The position numbers and the translations under genes are program-made. A stretch of DNA of 64,000 bases from Sphingomonas sp. (GTDB lineage Bacteria > Pseudomonadota > Alphaproteobacteria > Sphingomonadales > Sphingomonadaceae): contig NZ_JAGHZV010000017.1 of NCBI RefSeq assembly GCF_017745215.1, positions 62,001-126,000 on the forward strand, written 5' to 3'. Of this stretch, positions 8,757 to 18,421 are shown in pieces. Position 1 is the first letter of the stretch; each line of letters begins with the position of its first letter. The notes beneath the pieces were generated by a model. The model was not told the DNA's origin. It saw only the letters and a program-made list of their open reading frames with translations, and searched no databases.

Positions 8757-9320
8757 CTACCCCCGCACCACGCCCACTTCGCTGAACGGCTTGGGCTCCA
8801 CCGGCGGGATCGCGCTGTCGTTGAGCTCGCGCTGCCACATGCCGATGTCGACCCAGCGGCCTTCCTTGAAGCCGATCTCGCGCAGCTGGCCCGCGCGGCG
8901 GAAACCGACCGCCTCATGCGCCTTGATCGAGCTCTCGTTGGGTAGCGAGATCACCGCAATCGCCTGGGTGAAGCCCTGCGTCCTGAGCGTGGTGAGCAGC
9001 GCCTCGTAGAGCAGCCGGCTCAGCCCCTGCCCCTGCGCCGCGCCCGAGACATAGACCGAGGTCTCGACGACATAGCGATACGCCGGCCGCTCGCGGAACT
9101 TGGTCGCATAGGCATAGCCGAGCACCCCCACGCCTTCCGAATTCGTCGCGACGATCCACGGGAACAGCCCGCACGACGCCTCCATCCGTGCCTGCATCGC
9201 CGCGGCGTCGGGCGGCTCGAACTCGAAGCTGACCGTGCCCGTCAGCACATAGGGCGCGTAGATGGCGGCGATCGCCGCGGCGTCCTCGGATTTGGCGGCG
9301 CGGATGCTGATTCCGATCAT
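8757..9320 (-). CDS. GNAT family N-acetyltransferase, phosphinothricin acetyltransferase-like
   Basis: The 187-residue protein transfers an acetyl group from acetyl-CoA to an amine. It opens IRAAKSEDAAAIAAIYAPYV and has GTVSFEFEPP, YVVETSVYV and the acetyl-CoA loop SGAAQGQGLSRLLYEAL, matching the phosphinothricin/methionine sulfoximine acetyltransferase branch of GNAT. The start ATG overlaps the sppA stop in an ATGA (9317-9320), so it is translationally coupled to sppA. Its natural substrate is unknown; resistance to a glutamine-synthetase inhibitor or general amine acetylation are both possible. Confidence 0.88.
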   Translation of the reverse strand: MIGISIRAAKSEDAAAIAAIYAPYVLTGTVSFEFEPPDAAAMQARMEASCGLFPWIVATNSEGVGVLGYAYATKFRERPAYRYVVETSVYVSGAAQGQGLSRLLYEALLTTLRTQGFTQAIAVISLPNESSIKAHEAVGFRRAGQLREIGFKEGRWVDIGMWQRELNDSAIPPVEPKPFSEVGVVRG

Positions 9321-11233
9321 CCGCCGAACTTCGCCAGCACGAGTTCGAGCAGGCTCAGGTCGCTCCGCCGCACCACCACGGGCGCGAGCCCGCCGCACTC
9401 GAGGCAGCGCGCCTGCGCGCCCTGCACGCTCGCGAGCCGGCGGACGTCGCCGATCGCCTGCGCCGCGATCGCCTGGCGCGCGCCCGCGAGCTTGGCGAAG
9501 GCATCGTCGCCGCCCGGCTCGTCGGTCCAGTCGCTGCCGTCGTCGTCGCCGCCGCCCAGCACGTCGTTGAGGAACGACTTCCACGCGTCGGGCGCCTTGG
9601 CGAGATAGACCGGATGGACCTTCGCCGGGTCGAGCCCCGCGCGCCGCGCCGCCTCGGCAACCGCATCGTCGATCCCGCCGAACTTGTCGACAAGGCCCAG
9701 CTGCTGCGCAGTCACGCCGATCCAGACGCGGCCCTGGCCGATCTCGTCGACGCGCGCGAGCGTCATCTTGCGCGCCTCGGCGACGCGGGTGATGAAGTTG
9801 CGATAGCCCTGGTCGATCACCGCCTGGAAGATCGTGTCGGTCGCGGCATTGGTGCCGCCGTAGACGTCGGGCTGGCCCGAGATCGGCGTGGTGGTCACGC
9901 CGTCGCTGGTCACGCCGATCTTGGCGAGCGTCTTCTCGAAGGTGGGGACCATGCCGAAGATGCCGATCGAGCCGGTGATCGTCGCGCGGTCGGCGTAGAT
10001 GAAGTCGCCCGCGGTCGAGATCCAGTATCCGCCGCTCGCCGCGAGGCCGGCCATCGAGATCACCACCGGCAGCTTCTGCGCCTTGGCCTGGAGGATCGCC
10101 TGGCGGATCTGCTCGGAGGCGAGCACCGACCCGCCCGGCGAATCGACGCGCACCACCAGCGCCTTGAACTTGTGCTTCTTCAGGCCCTCGAGCAGCAGCT
10201 GGCTCACGCTGTCGCCACCCGCGGTGCCCGGCCCGGCCTTGCCGTCGACGATGTCGCCCGCGACGGTGAGCACGCCGATCTCGTCGCCCGCCGTCGAGGC
10301 AGGATGCGCGGCGAGATAGTCCTTGAGCTTGATCGCGCGGAAATTGCCCTCGGCCTTGTCGTCCTTCTTGCCAGCGAGCTCGGCGACGCGCTTGCCGAAC
10401 GCCAGCCGGTCGCCGGTGCGGTCGATCAGCCCCGCCGCCTTGTTCGCCGCCGCGAGATCGCCGTGCGCCGCGGTGACGATCGCATCGGGCTGGGCGAGCA
10501 TCTCGGCGACCTTCGCCTGCGGCCGCGCCTTGGCGATCCCCGCCTGCCATTCGTTGAGCACCGCGCCCGACAGCGCCTGGTTCGCCTCGCGCGCCTCGGG
10601 CGACATGTCGCTGCGCACATAGGGCTCGACGTAGGACTTGTACTTGCCGACCTTGTAGACGTGGACGTTGACGCCGAGCTTGTCGATCAGCCCCTTGTAG
10701 TAGAGCCGCGACCCGCCCGGGCCCATGAACAGCGTGCCGCCGAGCGGGTGCATCCACACTTCGCTGGCGTTGGCGGCGATCGCATAGCCCGAATCGGTGT
10801 AGGCGGTGGCGTAGGCGAGCACCTTCTTGCCGCTCGCGCGCACGCGGCCGACCGCATTGGCGACTTCGGAGACCGAAGCCGGTAGGCCGCCGCCGAACCG
10901 GTCGAGGTCGAGCACCACCGCCTTCACGTCGTCGTCCTTGATCGCGGCGTCGAGCGCGCGGACCACGTCGCGCACGCCGGTCTGCTTCACCGCTTCGCCG
11001 CCGTTCAGGCCGGCCAGCGGATCGGGTTCCTCGGGCTGCTCGGCAAGCGTCCCGTCGAGCGCCACCACCAGCGCGCCGGGGTGCACAGCCCGGGGGTTTG
11101 GCCGCGACGAGAGCACGGTGAACAGCAGGATGAAGAAGAGCAGCATGAAGACCAGGACGAGACCGTCCTTGATCGCCACCAAGACCTTCCAGGCGCCTTT
11201 GACCAATTTCACCTTACCGCTCCCACGTCGCAT
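9317..11233 (-). CDS. sppA: Signal peptide peptidase SppA, 67K type
   Basis: SppA degrades remnant signal peptides in the inner membrane. The 638-residue protein has one N-terminal membrane segment (about 22-42) and two tandem S49 domains: the first carries the general-base lysine in VGKYKSYVEPY (K199), the second the nucleophilic serine in MAGLAASGGYWIS (S400), the usual split dyad of long SppA proteins. I chose ATG 11233 (MRRGSGKV); longer frames run into a palindromic repeat and are not SppA-like. The last 30 residues carry two cysteines (CLEC) in a tail that is less typical. The GNAT gene follows with a four-base overlap. Confidence 0.94.
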   Translation of the reverse strand: MRRGSGKVKLVKGAWKVLVAIKDGLVLVFMLLFFILLFTVLSSRPNPRAVHPGALVVALDGTLAEQPEEPDPLAGLNGGEAVKQTGVRDVVRALDAAIKDDDVKAVVLDLDRFGGGLPASVSEVANAVGRVRASGKKVLAYATAYTDSGYAIAANASEVWMHPLGGTLFMGPGGSRLYYKGLIDKLGVNVHVYKVGKYKSYVEPYVRSDMSPEAREANQALSGAVLNEWQAGIAKARPQAKVAEMLAQPDAIVTAAHGDLAAANKAAGLIDRTGDRLAFGKRVAELAGKKDDKAEGNFRAIKLKDYLAAHPASTAGDEIGVLTVAGDIVDGKAGPGTAGGDSVSQLLLEGLKKHKFKALVVRVDSPGGSVLASEQIRQAILQAKAQKLPVVISMAGLAASGGYWISTAGDFIYADRATITGSIGIFGMVPTFEKTLAKIGVTSDGVTTTPISGQPDVYGGTNAATDTIFQAVIDQGYRNFITRVAEARKMTLARVDEIGQGRVWIGVTAQQLGLVDKFGGIDDAVAEAARRAGLDPAKVHPVYLAKAPDAWKSFLNDVLGGGDDDGSDWTDEPGGDDAFAKLAGARQAIAAQAIGDVRRLASVQGAQARCLECGGLAPVVVRRSDLSLLELVLAKFGG

Positions 11234-11337
11234 TCGTGGGGCCTGCCTACCGGATGGCGGGAGTGGAGTAAACGGGTGGGTTATTCGGGTAAGACAGTCG
11301 GGGTGTGCCGGGGTGGGAGGGCGCTTCAGCCCAAAGC

Positions 11338-11419
11338 CGTCATCCCGGCGAAAGCCGGGACCCAGGGCCACGAGGGATGTCTTCTGCAACCCTGGGTCCC
11401 GGCTTTCGCCGGGATGACG
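11338..11419. repeat. Dispersed palindromic repeat, family A
   Basis: Full-length copy: outer CGTCATCCCGGCGAAAGCC arm, inner CCCAGGG/CCCTGGG, complementary right arm ending GGGATGACG at 11419. It lies between sppA (start 11233) and the end of the ShlB-type gene (11441). Confidence 0.9.
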
Positions 11420-11440
11420 ATTGAGGCGCGCAAACCTAAC

Positions 11441-13018
11441 CTAGATCGACAGTCGCCAGCTCACCGAAACCCGCCAGCCATCGGCCGTGAGATAAGCGGG
11501 CACGTCGATCGCCCTCGCCCCCTCCAGCCCGATCTCGCCCTTGTCCTTGAAACGCAGCCTTGCCCCCACCCCCGCGGAGGCGATCGCCAGGTCGGTGCGC
11601 CCCGGCACGCCGCGGCCGAGGATGCCGAGCCAGGCGCGGTCGGCGAAGCCGTAGACCTCGCTCGTCGCGAACGGCCCCTTGCGCGCCGGCCGCACCGCCA
11701 GCTCGCCGACCACGCCGACGCCCCGGTCGGCCGTGAGGAACCCGGTGTCGAACGCGCGCCCGATCGCCGAGCCGCCCACCGCGAACCGCTCGGCGGCGGG
11801 CAGCCGGTCTCGGGTGTACTGCCCCGCCAGCGTCACGCGCGCGAACAAGGGCTTGCCGATCCGCTGCTCGGCGAAGGCCGATCCGTTCGCCTTTAGGAAC
11901 CCCGTCTCTGCCAGCGGCGCCGTCACGCGCGCGCCGGCGACATCCAGGCCTTTCGACAGCGATCCGCCGAGCGCCACCGTCCGCCGGTCGCGCGCCTCGG
12001 TGAAGCTTGCGCCGAGCCGCACCGCGCGCGTCCGCTCGCTCGCGATCAGGTTGCCGAAGGCGGCGTTGTCGCTGTCGATCCCGTCGACGCCCAGGCTCAC
12101 GTCGAGCGCGCGGTGGAAGCTGCGGATCACCGGATAGCCGAGCGACACGCCCGCGAGCTTGGCGGTGCCGCGCAGGGGGACGCCCTTGGGTCGCGTCTCG
12201 AACCATGCCGCACTCGCGGTGAGCGTGAGCCCGCTCGCAGTCAGCGGCAACGCATAGGTGCCGCTCGCATAGCGATAGCGTTTCAGGTCGCTTGCGGCCG
12301 AGGCGGAGACCTTCAGATCGTCGCCGTCGACCGCGAGCCCGTAGAACTCCGCGCTCGCGTCGAACTGGCCGTCGCCGAGCAAGTCGATCCCGCGGTTCGA
12401 GAAGCCGGCGGAGAAGCGCGTGCGCTTCTGCTTCGGCGTCACGGTCAGCGCGAGCGAGCCGTCGGCGCCGGGATCGGCGAAGTCGGTCTCGAAGGTCAGG
12501 CCGGGGATCGCCTTCATCAGCGACACCTGCCGCTCGAAGGTCGCGCGGCTGAGCGGCGCCTCGCCCAGCATCGGCGCGATCCGCTTGCGCAGCAGCCCGT
12601 GACGGCCGGGCCGATCATCCTTCACGCTCGCCTTGGCCAGCCGGCCCTCGGTGAGCAGCACCGTCACCGTGCCGCTCGCGAAATCCTGCTCGGGGATGGC
12701 GACGGTGTAGAGCGCCACGTCGGTTCGCGCATAGGCCTGCGACAGGCTGCCGGCGAGCTCGGCAAGCGTTTCCTTGCTCGCGGTCCTGCCCAGGAAGCGT
12801 TGCGCCGCCCGGGCGACCGGCGCGGGAGCCTTGGCGCCCTGGAAGCGGATGCCCCGGATCGGCGTCGTCGCGCCTTCGCTCGCGACGCGTACGGTGCCGC
12901 GCTTCGGCGCCTGGTCGCGCGCGGTCGGGCGCTGTGCGGGCCGGTCGATCCGGTCGCGGTCGACGAGCACGGCGCCGCTGCTGTCCTGCCCGGCGAGCAG
13001 GAGCGCGAGGATCAGCAT
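11441..13018 (-). CDS. ShlB/FhaC/HecB family (TpsB) outer membrane transporter
   Basis: The 525-residue product has a short hydrophobic leader (MLILALLLAG), one or two POTRA-like segments (about 45-190, with the POTRA_2 pattern AYARTDVALYTVAIPEQDFASGT... TVLLTEGRL), and a beta-barrel of alternating strands ending in an aromatic-poor WRLSI. The barrel contains GGSAIGRAFDTG, which corresponds to the conserved VRGY/F motif of the Omp85/TpsB superfamily. TpsB proteins export a partner protein across the outer membrane. The gene lies 75 bases downstream of a lipoprotein gene on the same strand, in the TpsA-then-TpsB order, although that protein lacks a classical TPS domain. Family is well supported; partner is inference. 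Confidence 0.88.
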   Translation of the reverse strand: MLILALLLAGQDSSGAVLVDRDRIDRPAQRPTARDQAPKRGTVRVASEGATTPIRGIRFQGAKAPAPVARAAQRFLGRTASKETLAELAGSLSQAYARTDVALYTVAIPEQDFASGTVTVLLTEGRLAKASVKDDRPGRHGLLRKRIAPMLGEAPLSRATFERQVSLMKAIPGLTFETDFADPGADGSLALTVTPKQKRTRFSAGFSNRGIDLLGDGQFDASAEFYGLAVDGDDLKVSASAASDLKRYRYASGTYALPLTASGLTLTASAAWFETRPKGVPLRGTAKLAGVSLGYPVIRSFHRALDVSLGVDGIDSDNAAFGNLIASERTRAVRLGASFTEARDRRTVALGGSLSKGLDVAGARVTAPLAETGFLKANGSAFAEQRIGKPLFARVTLAGQYTRDRLPAAERFAVGGSAIGRAFDTGFLTADRGVGVVGELAVRPARKGPFATSEVYGFADRAWLGILGRGVPGRTDLAIASAGVGARLRFKDKGEIGLEGARAIDVPAYLTADGWRVSVSWRLSI

Positions 13019-13093
13019 CGCAAGCCTCCAAGCTGCGGGGAAGCGAAAGGCCGGCCGCGCCTGCCGGGAGACAGGCGCGGCCGCAGGTGGGTT

Positions 13094-13900
13094 TCACTTG
13101 GGCGGGGTGCCGCCGGTGACGTTGAGCACGCCGCTCACCGGCTGGGTGACGACGTTGGTGACCGAGCTCACGCCGCTCTTCCCCGATGGATTGACCGCGC
13201 CGTTCAGCGTGGTGTTGAGCGTGTTGCCGACCGCGCCGGTGACCGAGGCATTGCCGCCGGTCCCGCCCAGCACGCCGCCGGTGCCGTTCAGCAGCCCGCC
13301 GGTGCCGGTGCCGGGCGCGGTGACGCTGACGAGGTTGTTGTTCGCGCCGCCCACGGTCACCAGCGAGCCCGTGGTCGGGTTCTTGGCGAGGACGTTGAGC
13401 CCGACGAGCGGCGAGCCGGCATTGCTGCTGCCGATCACCTTGCCCTGGCCGAGATCGAGCGAGACGACGTCGCCGAGCTTGCCGCCATTGCCGTCGAGCA
13501 CCAAAGTCCCGCCGCTGCCGAGTTGGACGAGCGTCTGCCCGGTCGACTTGAGCGTGCCGGTCACCGTCGCGTCGACCACGCCGCCGCCGGGGATGCCCGC
13601 GGTCAGGCCCGCCTGGGTGCCCGAGAGCCCCATCACCGCATTGCCCGAACTCACCAGCACCTTGCTGCCGAGCCCGCCCTGGCTACCCGACGCCGAGCCG
13701 GAACCGCCCGCGCTGCCGCCGCCCGCCGTGCCGCTGCCCGAGCCCGATCCGTCGCCGCCGTTGTTGTCGGGCTCGGCGCCCACCGCGGTGGTCCCCACCG
13801 AGGCGACGCGATAGCTGCCGTCGCTGTTACAGGCCGCGAGGCCAAGCGCTGCCGTCGAGGCGAGGGCAAGCCTCGTCCACTGGCCAATCCCCAAAGTCAT
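13094..13900 (-). CDS. Glycine/serine/threonine-rich lipoprotein, putative partner of the adjacent TpsB
   Basis: The 268-residue product has a lipoprotein signal ending LGLAAC (cysteine 24), a low-complexity Gly-Ser linker (about 48-75), then a region rich in Gly, Val, Asn and Thr with repeated motifs such as TGTLKSTGQTLVQLG, LGDVVSLDLGQGKVIG and TGGLLNGTGGVLGGTGG, suggesting a beta-helical or collagen-like surface protein. There is no NPNL/NPNG TPS domain. It is first in a two-gene operon with the ShlB-type transporter, so I infer that it is the exported substrate or a surface tether. An AT-rich leader region with a palindrome (14002-14014) lies upstream. Comparable lipoprotein/ShlB pairs occur in sphingomonads; the function is not known to me. 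Confidence 0.8.
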   Translation of the reverse strand: MTLGIGQWTRLALASTAALGLAACNSDGSYRVASVGTTAVGAEPDNNGGDGSGSGSGTAGGGSAGGSGSASGSQGGLGSKVLVSSGNAVMGLSGTQAGLTAGIPGGGVVDATVTGTLKSTGQTLVQLGSGGTLVLDGNGGKLGDVVSLDLGQGKVIGSSNAGSPLVGLNVLAKNPTTGSLVTVGGANNNLVSVTAPGTGTGGLLNGTGGVLGGTGGNASVTGAVGNTLNTTLNGAVNPSGKSGVSSVTNVVTQPVSGVLNVTGGTPPK

Positions 13901-14001
13901 GGCGCATCTCCTGCCGATGTTGATGCTTGAGCATCGATGCGCGTTTCAATCATTCGTCTTGGATTTTGTTCAGATCGTCGTTGAATATTGATGGTAAATG
14001 A

Positions 14002-14014
14002 CAAGTTAAACTTG
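14002..14014. promoter_or_regulatory. Palindrome in AT-rich promoter region of the lipoprotein/TpsB operon
   Basis: CAAGTT-A-AACTTG is a perfect 6+1+6 inverted repeat about 100 bases upstream of the lipoprotein start, within the most AT-rich stretch of the neighbourhood. It has the size of a dimeric regulator site. Which regulator binds, if any, is unknown. Confidence 0.4.
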
Positions 14015-14082
14015 AAGCCTGGATTTTCATCATTTTCGGTGATTGAGACGTTCGCGAGGAAGGTTTGCCTCTCGTCCTACCT

Positions 14083-14163
14083 CGTCATCCCGGCGAAGCC
14101 GGGATCCAGGGCAGCAGGTGACGTTGCTTGTTACCCTGGTTCCCGGCCTTCGCCGGGATGACG
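14083..14163. repeat. Dispersed palindromic repeat, family A (diverged)
   Basis: Outer arms CGTCATCCCGGCGAAGCC and GGCCTTCGCCGGGATGACG, with inner ATCCAGGG and ACCCTGGT slightly diverged from the other copies. It lies about 100 bases upstream of the groE promoter. Confidence 0.85.
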
Positions 14164-14261
14164 ATCGGGCAGCGGCGCGAACCCGTCCTGCGGCCGATGA
14201 CGGGCCCCGCTTTGCGCTCCAACATCAATCCCGAATCGAACCCGATTTGCCGAGTCCCCCG

Positions 14262-14290
14262 TTGACGAACCTTATGGAGAGGCACATATG
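14262..14290 (+). promoter_or_regulatory. Probable groESL promoter
   Basis: A -35-like TTGACG (14262-14267) is followed after 17 bases by CATATG (14285-14290) as a -10-like element. The expected transcription start falls about 14297, immediately before the CIRCE element, which is the usual arrangement for HrcA-repressed groE operons. The -10 is not close to consensus, so this is a strong but unproven call. Confidence 0.65.
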
Positions 14291-14298
14291 GCCCTGCG

Positions 14299-14325
14299 TT
14301 AGCACTCTGGGATCTTGAGTGCTAA
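14299..14325 (+). promoter_or_regulatory. CIRCE operator (HrcA binding site)
   Basis: TTAGCACTC, nine bases, GAGTGCTAA: a perfect copy of the CIRCE consensus, 38 bases before the groES ATG. HrcA represses groE through this site and is inactivated when GroEL is titrated by unfolded protein. hrcA itself is not in the window. Confidence 0.98.
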
Positions 14326-14362
14326 GCAACGAATCCAACCCGCAGACTGAAGGATCGGATCC

Positions 14363-14650
14363 ATGAACTTTCGCCCGCTGCACGATCGCGTGCTCGTGCG
14401 CCGCGTCGAGGCTGAGGAAAAGACCGCCGGCGGCATCATCATCCCCGACACCGCCAAGGAAAAGCCGCAGGAAGGCGAAGTCGTCGCCGCCGGTTCGGGC
14501 GCCAAGTCGGAAGACGGCAAGGTGACTCCGCTCGACGTCAAGGCCGGTGATCGCATCCTGTTCGGCAAGTGGTCGGGCACCGAGGTCAAGGTCAACGGCG
14601 AAGACCTGCTGATCATGAAGGAATCCGACATCCTCGGGATCGTCGGCTGA
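14363..14650 (+). CDS. groES: Co-chaperonin GroES (Hsp10)
   Basis: The 95-residue protein starts MNFRPLHDRVLVRRVEAEEKT and contains the mobile loop KTAGGIIIPDTAKEKPQEG that binds GroEL, and ends SDILGIVG. Seven copies cap the GroEL ring and close the folding chamber in the cytoplasm. Length and sequence are typical. It is the first gene of the CIRCE-controlled operon, 75 bases before groEL. Confidence 0.98.
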   Translation: MNFRPLHDRVLVRRVEAEEKTAGGIIIPDTAKEKPQEGEVVAAGSGAKSEDGKVTPLDVKAGDRILFGKWSGTEVKVNGEDLLIMKESDILGIVG

Positions 14651-14682
14651 CATTCGACCGATTGCGGTTTTCCGCAATGCAG

Positions 14683-14700
14683 GTGTCAACCGTGTCAACC
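14683..14700 (+). repeat. Tandem nonamer GTGTCAACC x2 upstream of groEL
   Basis: Two exact copies of GTGTCAACC lie back to back, ending 25 bases before the groEL ATG. The same 18 bases, preceded by a similar T-rich/CCGCA sequence, occur at 43663-43680 upstream of kynA. Upstream of this copy GCGGTTTTCCGC can form a small hairpin. Function is unknown; it could be a protein binding site or part of a short dispersed repeat. Confidence 0.75.
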
Positions 14701-14725
14701 AAACGTATTTTGAAAGGGTAGCCAG

Positions 14726-16366
<1,641 letters not shown>

Positions 16367-16455
16367 GCCGAGGCGGCCTGATTTAGCCTCGCTAGATCAG
16401 GACTCGCCGCAGGCTCGGCCGGCAGGTCGGCGCAGCCGAACCTGTCCGACGTCCA

Positions 16456-16476
16456 GGCACGGGCTTTGCCCGTGCC
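16456..16476. repeat. Hairpin downstream of groEL
   Basis: GGCACGGGC and GCCCGTGCC form a perfect nine-base stem around TTT. No T-run follows; it precedes the stronger terminator-like hairpin at 16496-16523. Confidence 0.6.
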
Positions 16477-16495
16477 CAGCCGATCCGGAAATGCG

Positions 16496-16523
16496 AAGGG
16501 CCGGGGGGAAACCTCCGGCCCTT
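16496..16523 (+). terminator. Rho-independent terminator of groESL
   Basis: AAGGGCCGGGGG and CCTCCGGCCCTT form a GC-rich stem with one mismatch, followed by TTGTCTTGTCG on the plus strand. It lies about 130 bases after the groEL stop and before the next gene, as expected for the end of the groE transcript. Confidence 0.7.
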
Positions 16524-16560
16524 TGTCTTGTCGTTAACCACGATGTAGCGCCGCTCGGCT

Positions 16561-18186
16561 ATGCCCCGACCCGAGATGCGCGCCTTCCTCCCCCGCCTGC
16601 CGCTGCTGCTCCTGCCGCTCGCGCTGTTCCTCGCGCTGTTCCATCCGGCGACGCTCGATCCGTCGAACGCCGGCTGGCTGATCCGCGGGACCGACAATGG
16701 CGAGAATGCGCTCGGCACCCACGCGTGGCTCCACGACCCGGCGCCGGGGCTGCTGCGCACCCACCTGCTCAACGCCCCCGAAGGCGTGCCTTTGCTCTTC
16801 ACCGACAGCAATCCGCTGGTCGGCGCGGTGCTCAAGCCCTTCGCGCCGCTGCTCCCCGAGAATGCGCAGGTCGTCGGCCCGTGGATCCTGCTGTGCTTCT
16901 TCCTCCAGGTCTTCTTCGCCTGGAAGCTGCTCGAGCCCTTCGCACCCAATCGCCTCGCGCTGTGGACCGGCGTGTTCCTGCTCGCCGCGCTGCCGACGCT
17001 CGCCAACCGCTACATCCACGCCAACCTCATGGCGCATTGGCTGATCCTCTGGGCACTCCGGCGTTTCCTCGATCCGAGGCGCGCCGGCGACAATCGCGGC
17101 TGGGCGGTGCTGATCGCGATCACCGCGACGGTCCACAGCTACCTGCTCGTGATGGTCGGCGCGATCTGGGCCTCGGCGATGCTCGAGCGCTTCCATGCCG
17201 GCGACCGCCGCGAACGCACGCGGCTCGCGATCGGATCGGCGGCGATCCTCGCGATGGTCGTGGCGCTCGCCTGGCTGCTCGGCGCGATCGGCGAGTTCGA
17301 TCCCGCGGGCAACTACGGCGCCTTCGCCATGCCGATCGACGCGCTGTGGAACCCCGCCAACCCCGGCTGGTCGCGCTTCCTCCCCGCGATCGAGCAGCGC
17401 CCCGGCCGCGGCTTCGAGGGATTCCAGTATCTCGGCTTCGGCCTCCTGCTGCTGATGCCGGTTGCGCTCTACGCGCGCCGCAGCCGGCCCGCGCCGGAGC
17501 CGCAGCGCAAGGTCTTCCAGCGGCTGCGCTGGCTGGTCCCGGCGCTGGCCGTGCTCACCCTGCTCGCGATCAGCAATTTCCCCGACTTCGCCGGCCATGC
17601 CCTGCCGCGCCTGCCGCTCCCCCAGTCGGTCCTCAATGCGCTTGACGCGGTGCGCGCGTCGGGCCGGCTGTTCTGGCCGGTCGCCTATGTGCTGGTCTTC
17701 GCGGCACTTCTCGCCGCCTATCGCCTGCCCAGGGCGCCGCTGATCCTGGCCGCGCTGGCCGCGGTCCAGATCGTCGACCTCTCGGGCATGACCGCCGCGG
17801 TCCGCGCGGCCAGCGCCGAGGCGGGGCGGCACCGCCTCTACGTCCGCACGCTCGACCCGCGCTGGGATGCCGTCATCGCGAGCGCGCGCGACATCACGCT
17901 CGTGCCGCCCGACCCGATCCCGGACCTCGCGCTGTTCCAGGAAGTCGCCTGGCGCGCGGCCAACCACGGCCGCCCCGTTCGCCTCGTCTATGCAGCGCGT
18001 GACAGCCGCGCGACCAAGGCAAGGCTCGCCGCCGAGCAGTTCGAATTCGTCGTCGACAATCTCGCCCCCGGCCGGCTCTACATCGTCGCGCCCGGCTATC
18101 GCATCCTCGGCAAGACCCAGCAGCGCGTCGTCCTGCTCGACGGGGTGAAGCTCATCCTTCCCGAAGATAGTCGACGAACGCCCTGA
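16561..18186 (+). CDS. Polytopic membrane protein, DUF6311-like
   Basis: The 541-residue protein is mostly hydrophobic, with about ten membrane segments and a long soluble C-terminal part (about 430-541). The conserved opening LDPSNAGWLIRGTDNGENALGTHAW and VVGPWILLCFFLQVFFAWKLLEPF match my recollection of the DUF6311 family, which resembles GT-C glycosyltransferases of the membrane. A sugar or lipid-linked substrate is therefore possible but unproven. Its 3' end overlaps by 35 bases the remnant of a LysR gene on the other strand. It appears monocistronic. Confidence 0.75.
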   Translation: MPRPEMRAFLPRLPLLLLPLALFLALFHPATLDPSNAGWLIRGTDNGENALGTHAWLHDPAPGLLRTHLLNAPEGVPLLFTDSNPLVGAVLKPFAPLLPENAQVVGPWILLCFFLQVFFAWKLLEPFAPNRLALWTGVFLLAALPTLANRYIHANLMAHWLILWALRRFLDPRRAGDNRGWAVLIAITATVHSYLLVMVGAIWASAMLERFHAGDRRERTRLAIGSAAILAMVVALAWLLGAIGEFDPAGNYGAFAMPIDALWNPANPGWSRFLPAIEQRPGRGFEGFQYLGFGLLLLMPVALYARRSRPAPEPQRKVFQRLRWLVPALAVLTLLAISNFPDFAGHALPRLPLPQSVLNALDAVRASGRLFWPVAYVLVFAALLAAYRLPRAPLILAALAAVQIVDLSGMTAAVRAASAEAGRHRLYVRTLDPRWDAVIASARDITLVPPDPIPDLALFQEVAWRAANHGRPVRLVYAARDSRATKARLAAEQFEFVVDNLAPGRLYIVAPGYRILGKTQQRVVLLDGVKLILPEDSRRTP

Positions 18187-18283
18187 GCGGCGCGGGCATC
18201 AGCCGGCGGTCGGCGAAATAGAGGAAGGGGCTGGAGAAGCGCACCGACCAGTCCTCGAGCACCGGCGCGCTCGCGAAGCCGCT
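18152..18283 (-). pseudogene. C-terminal remnant of a LysR-family regulator
   Basis: Read on the minus strand, this short stretch gives VLEDWSVRFSSPFLYFADRR and then LMPAPLRAFVDYLREG before a stop at 18152. That is the closing segment of LysR substrate-binding domains. No helix-turn-helix or remaining effector domain exists upstream; instead the sequence switches near 18283 to the tail of another gene on the opposite strand. The right boundary is approximate. Confidence 0.65.
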
Positions 18284-18389
18284 GGATGCGGCGGGCATCG
18301 CGGCGATCGAGGCCGCCATCCCGCGCAACGCCGCCGAGGGCACGCGCTACAATGCCGAGCAGATGGCGATGCTCGACAGCGAGCGTTGA
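18284..18389 (+). pseudogene. C-terminal remnant of a probable aldo/keto reductase
   Basis: The plus-strand frame ending at the TGA 18387-18389 reads AAIEAAIPRNAAEGTRYNAE then QMAMLDSER, which resembles the C-terminus of aldo/keto reductases (pattern: IEAAxPR..A.G.RY...QM..LD). There is no start codon or upstream domain. Together with the adjoining LysR remnant it looks like a deletion through the middle of a divergent LysR-reductase pair. The family call is from memory of the motif and is less sure than the LysR one. Confidence 0.5.
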
Positions 18390-18421
18390 CCGGCAGGGCG
18401 GAGCGCCGGAAGCGCTCGGCC

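Larger units (their letters stand above)
13901..14362. other. Intergenic region between the lipoprotein/TpsB operon and groES
   Basis: About 460 bases without a gene, holding a markedly AT-rich stretch (about 13940-14045) with a 13-bp palindrome, a family A repeat (14083-14163), and the groE promoter and CIRCE operator (14262-14325). The AT-rich part is the probable promoter region of the leftward lipoprotein/TpsB operon. Confidence 0.75.
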
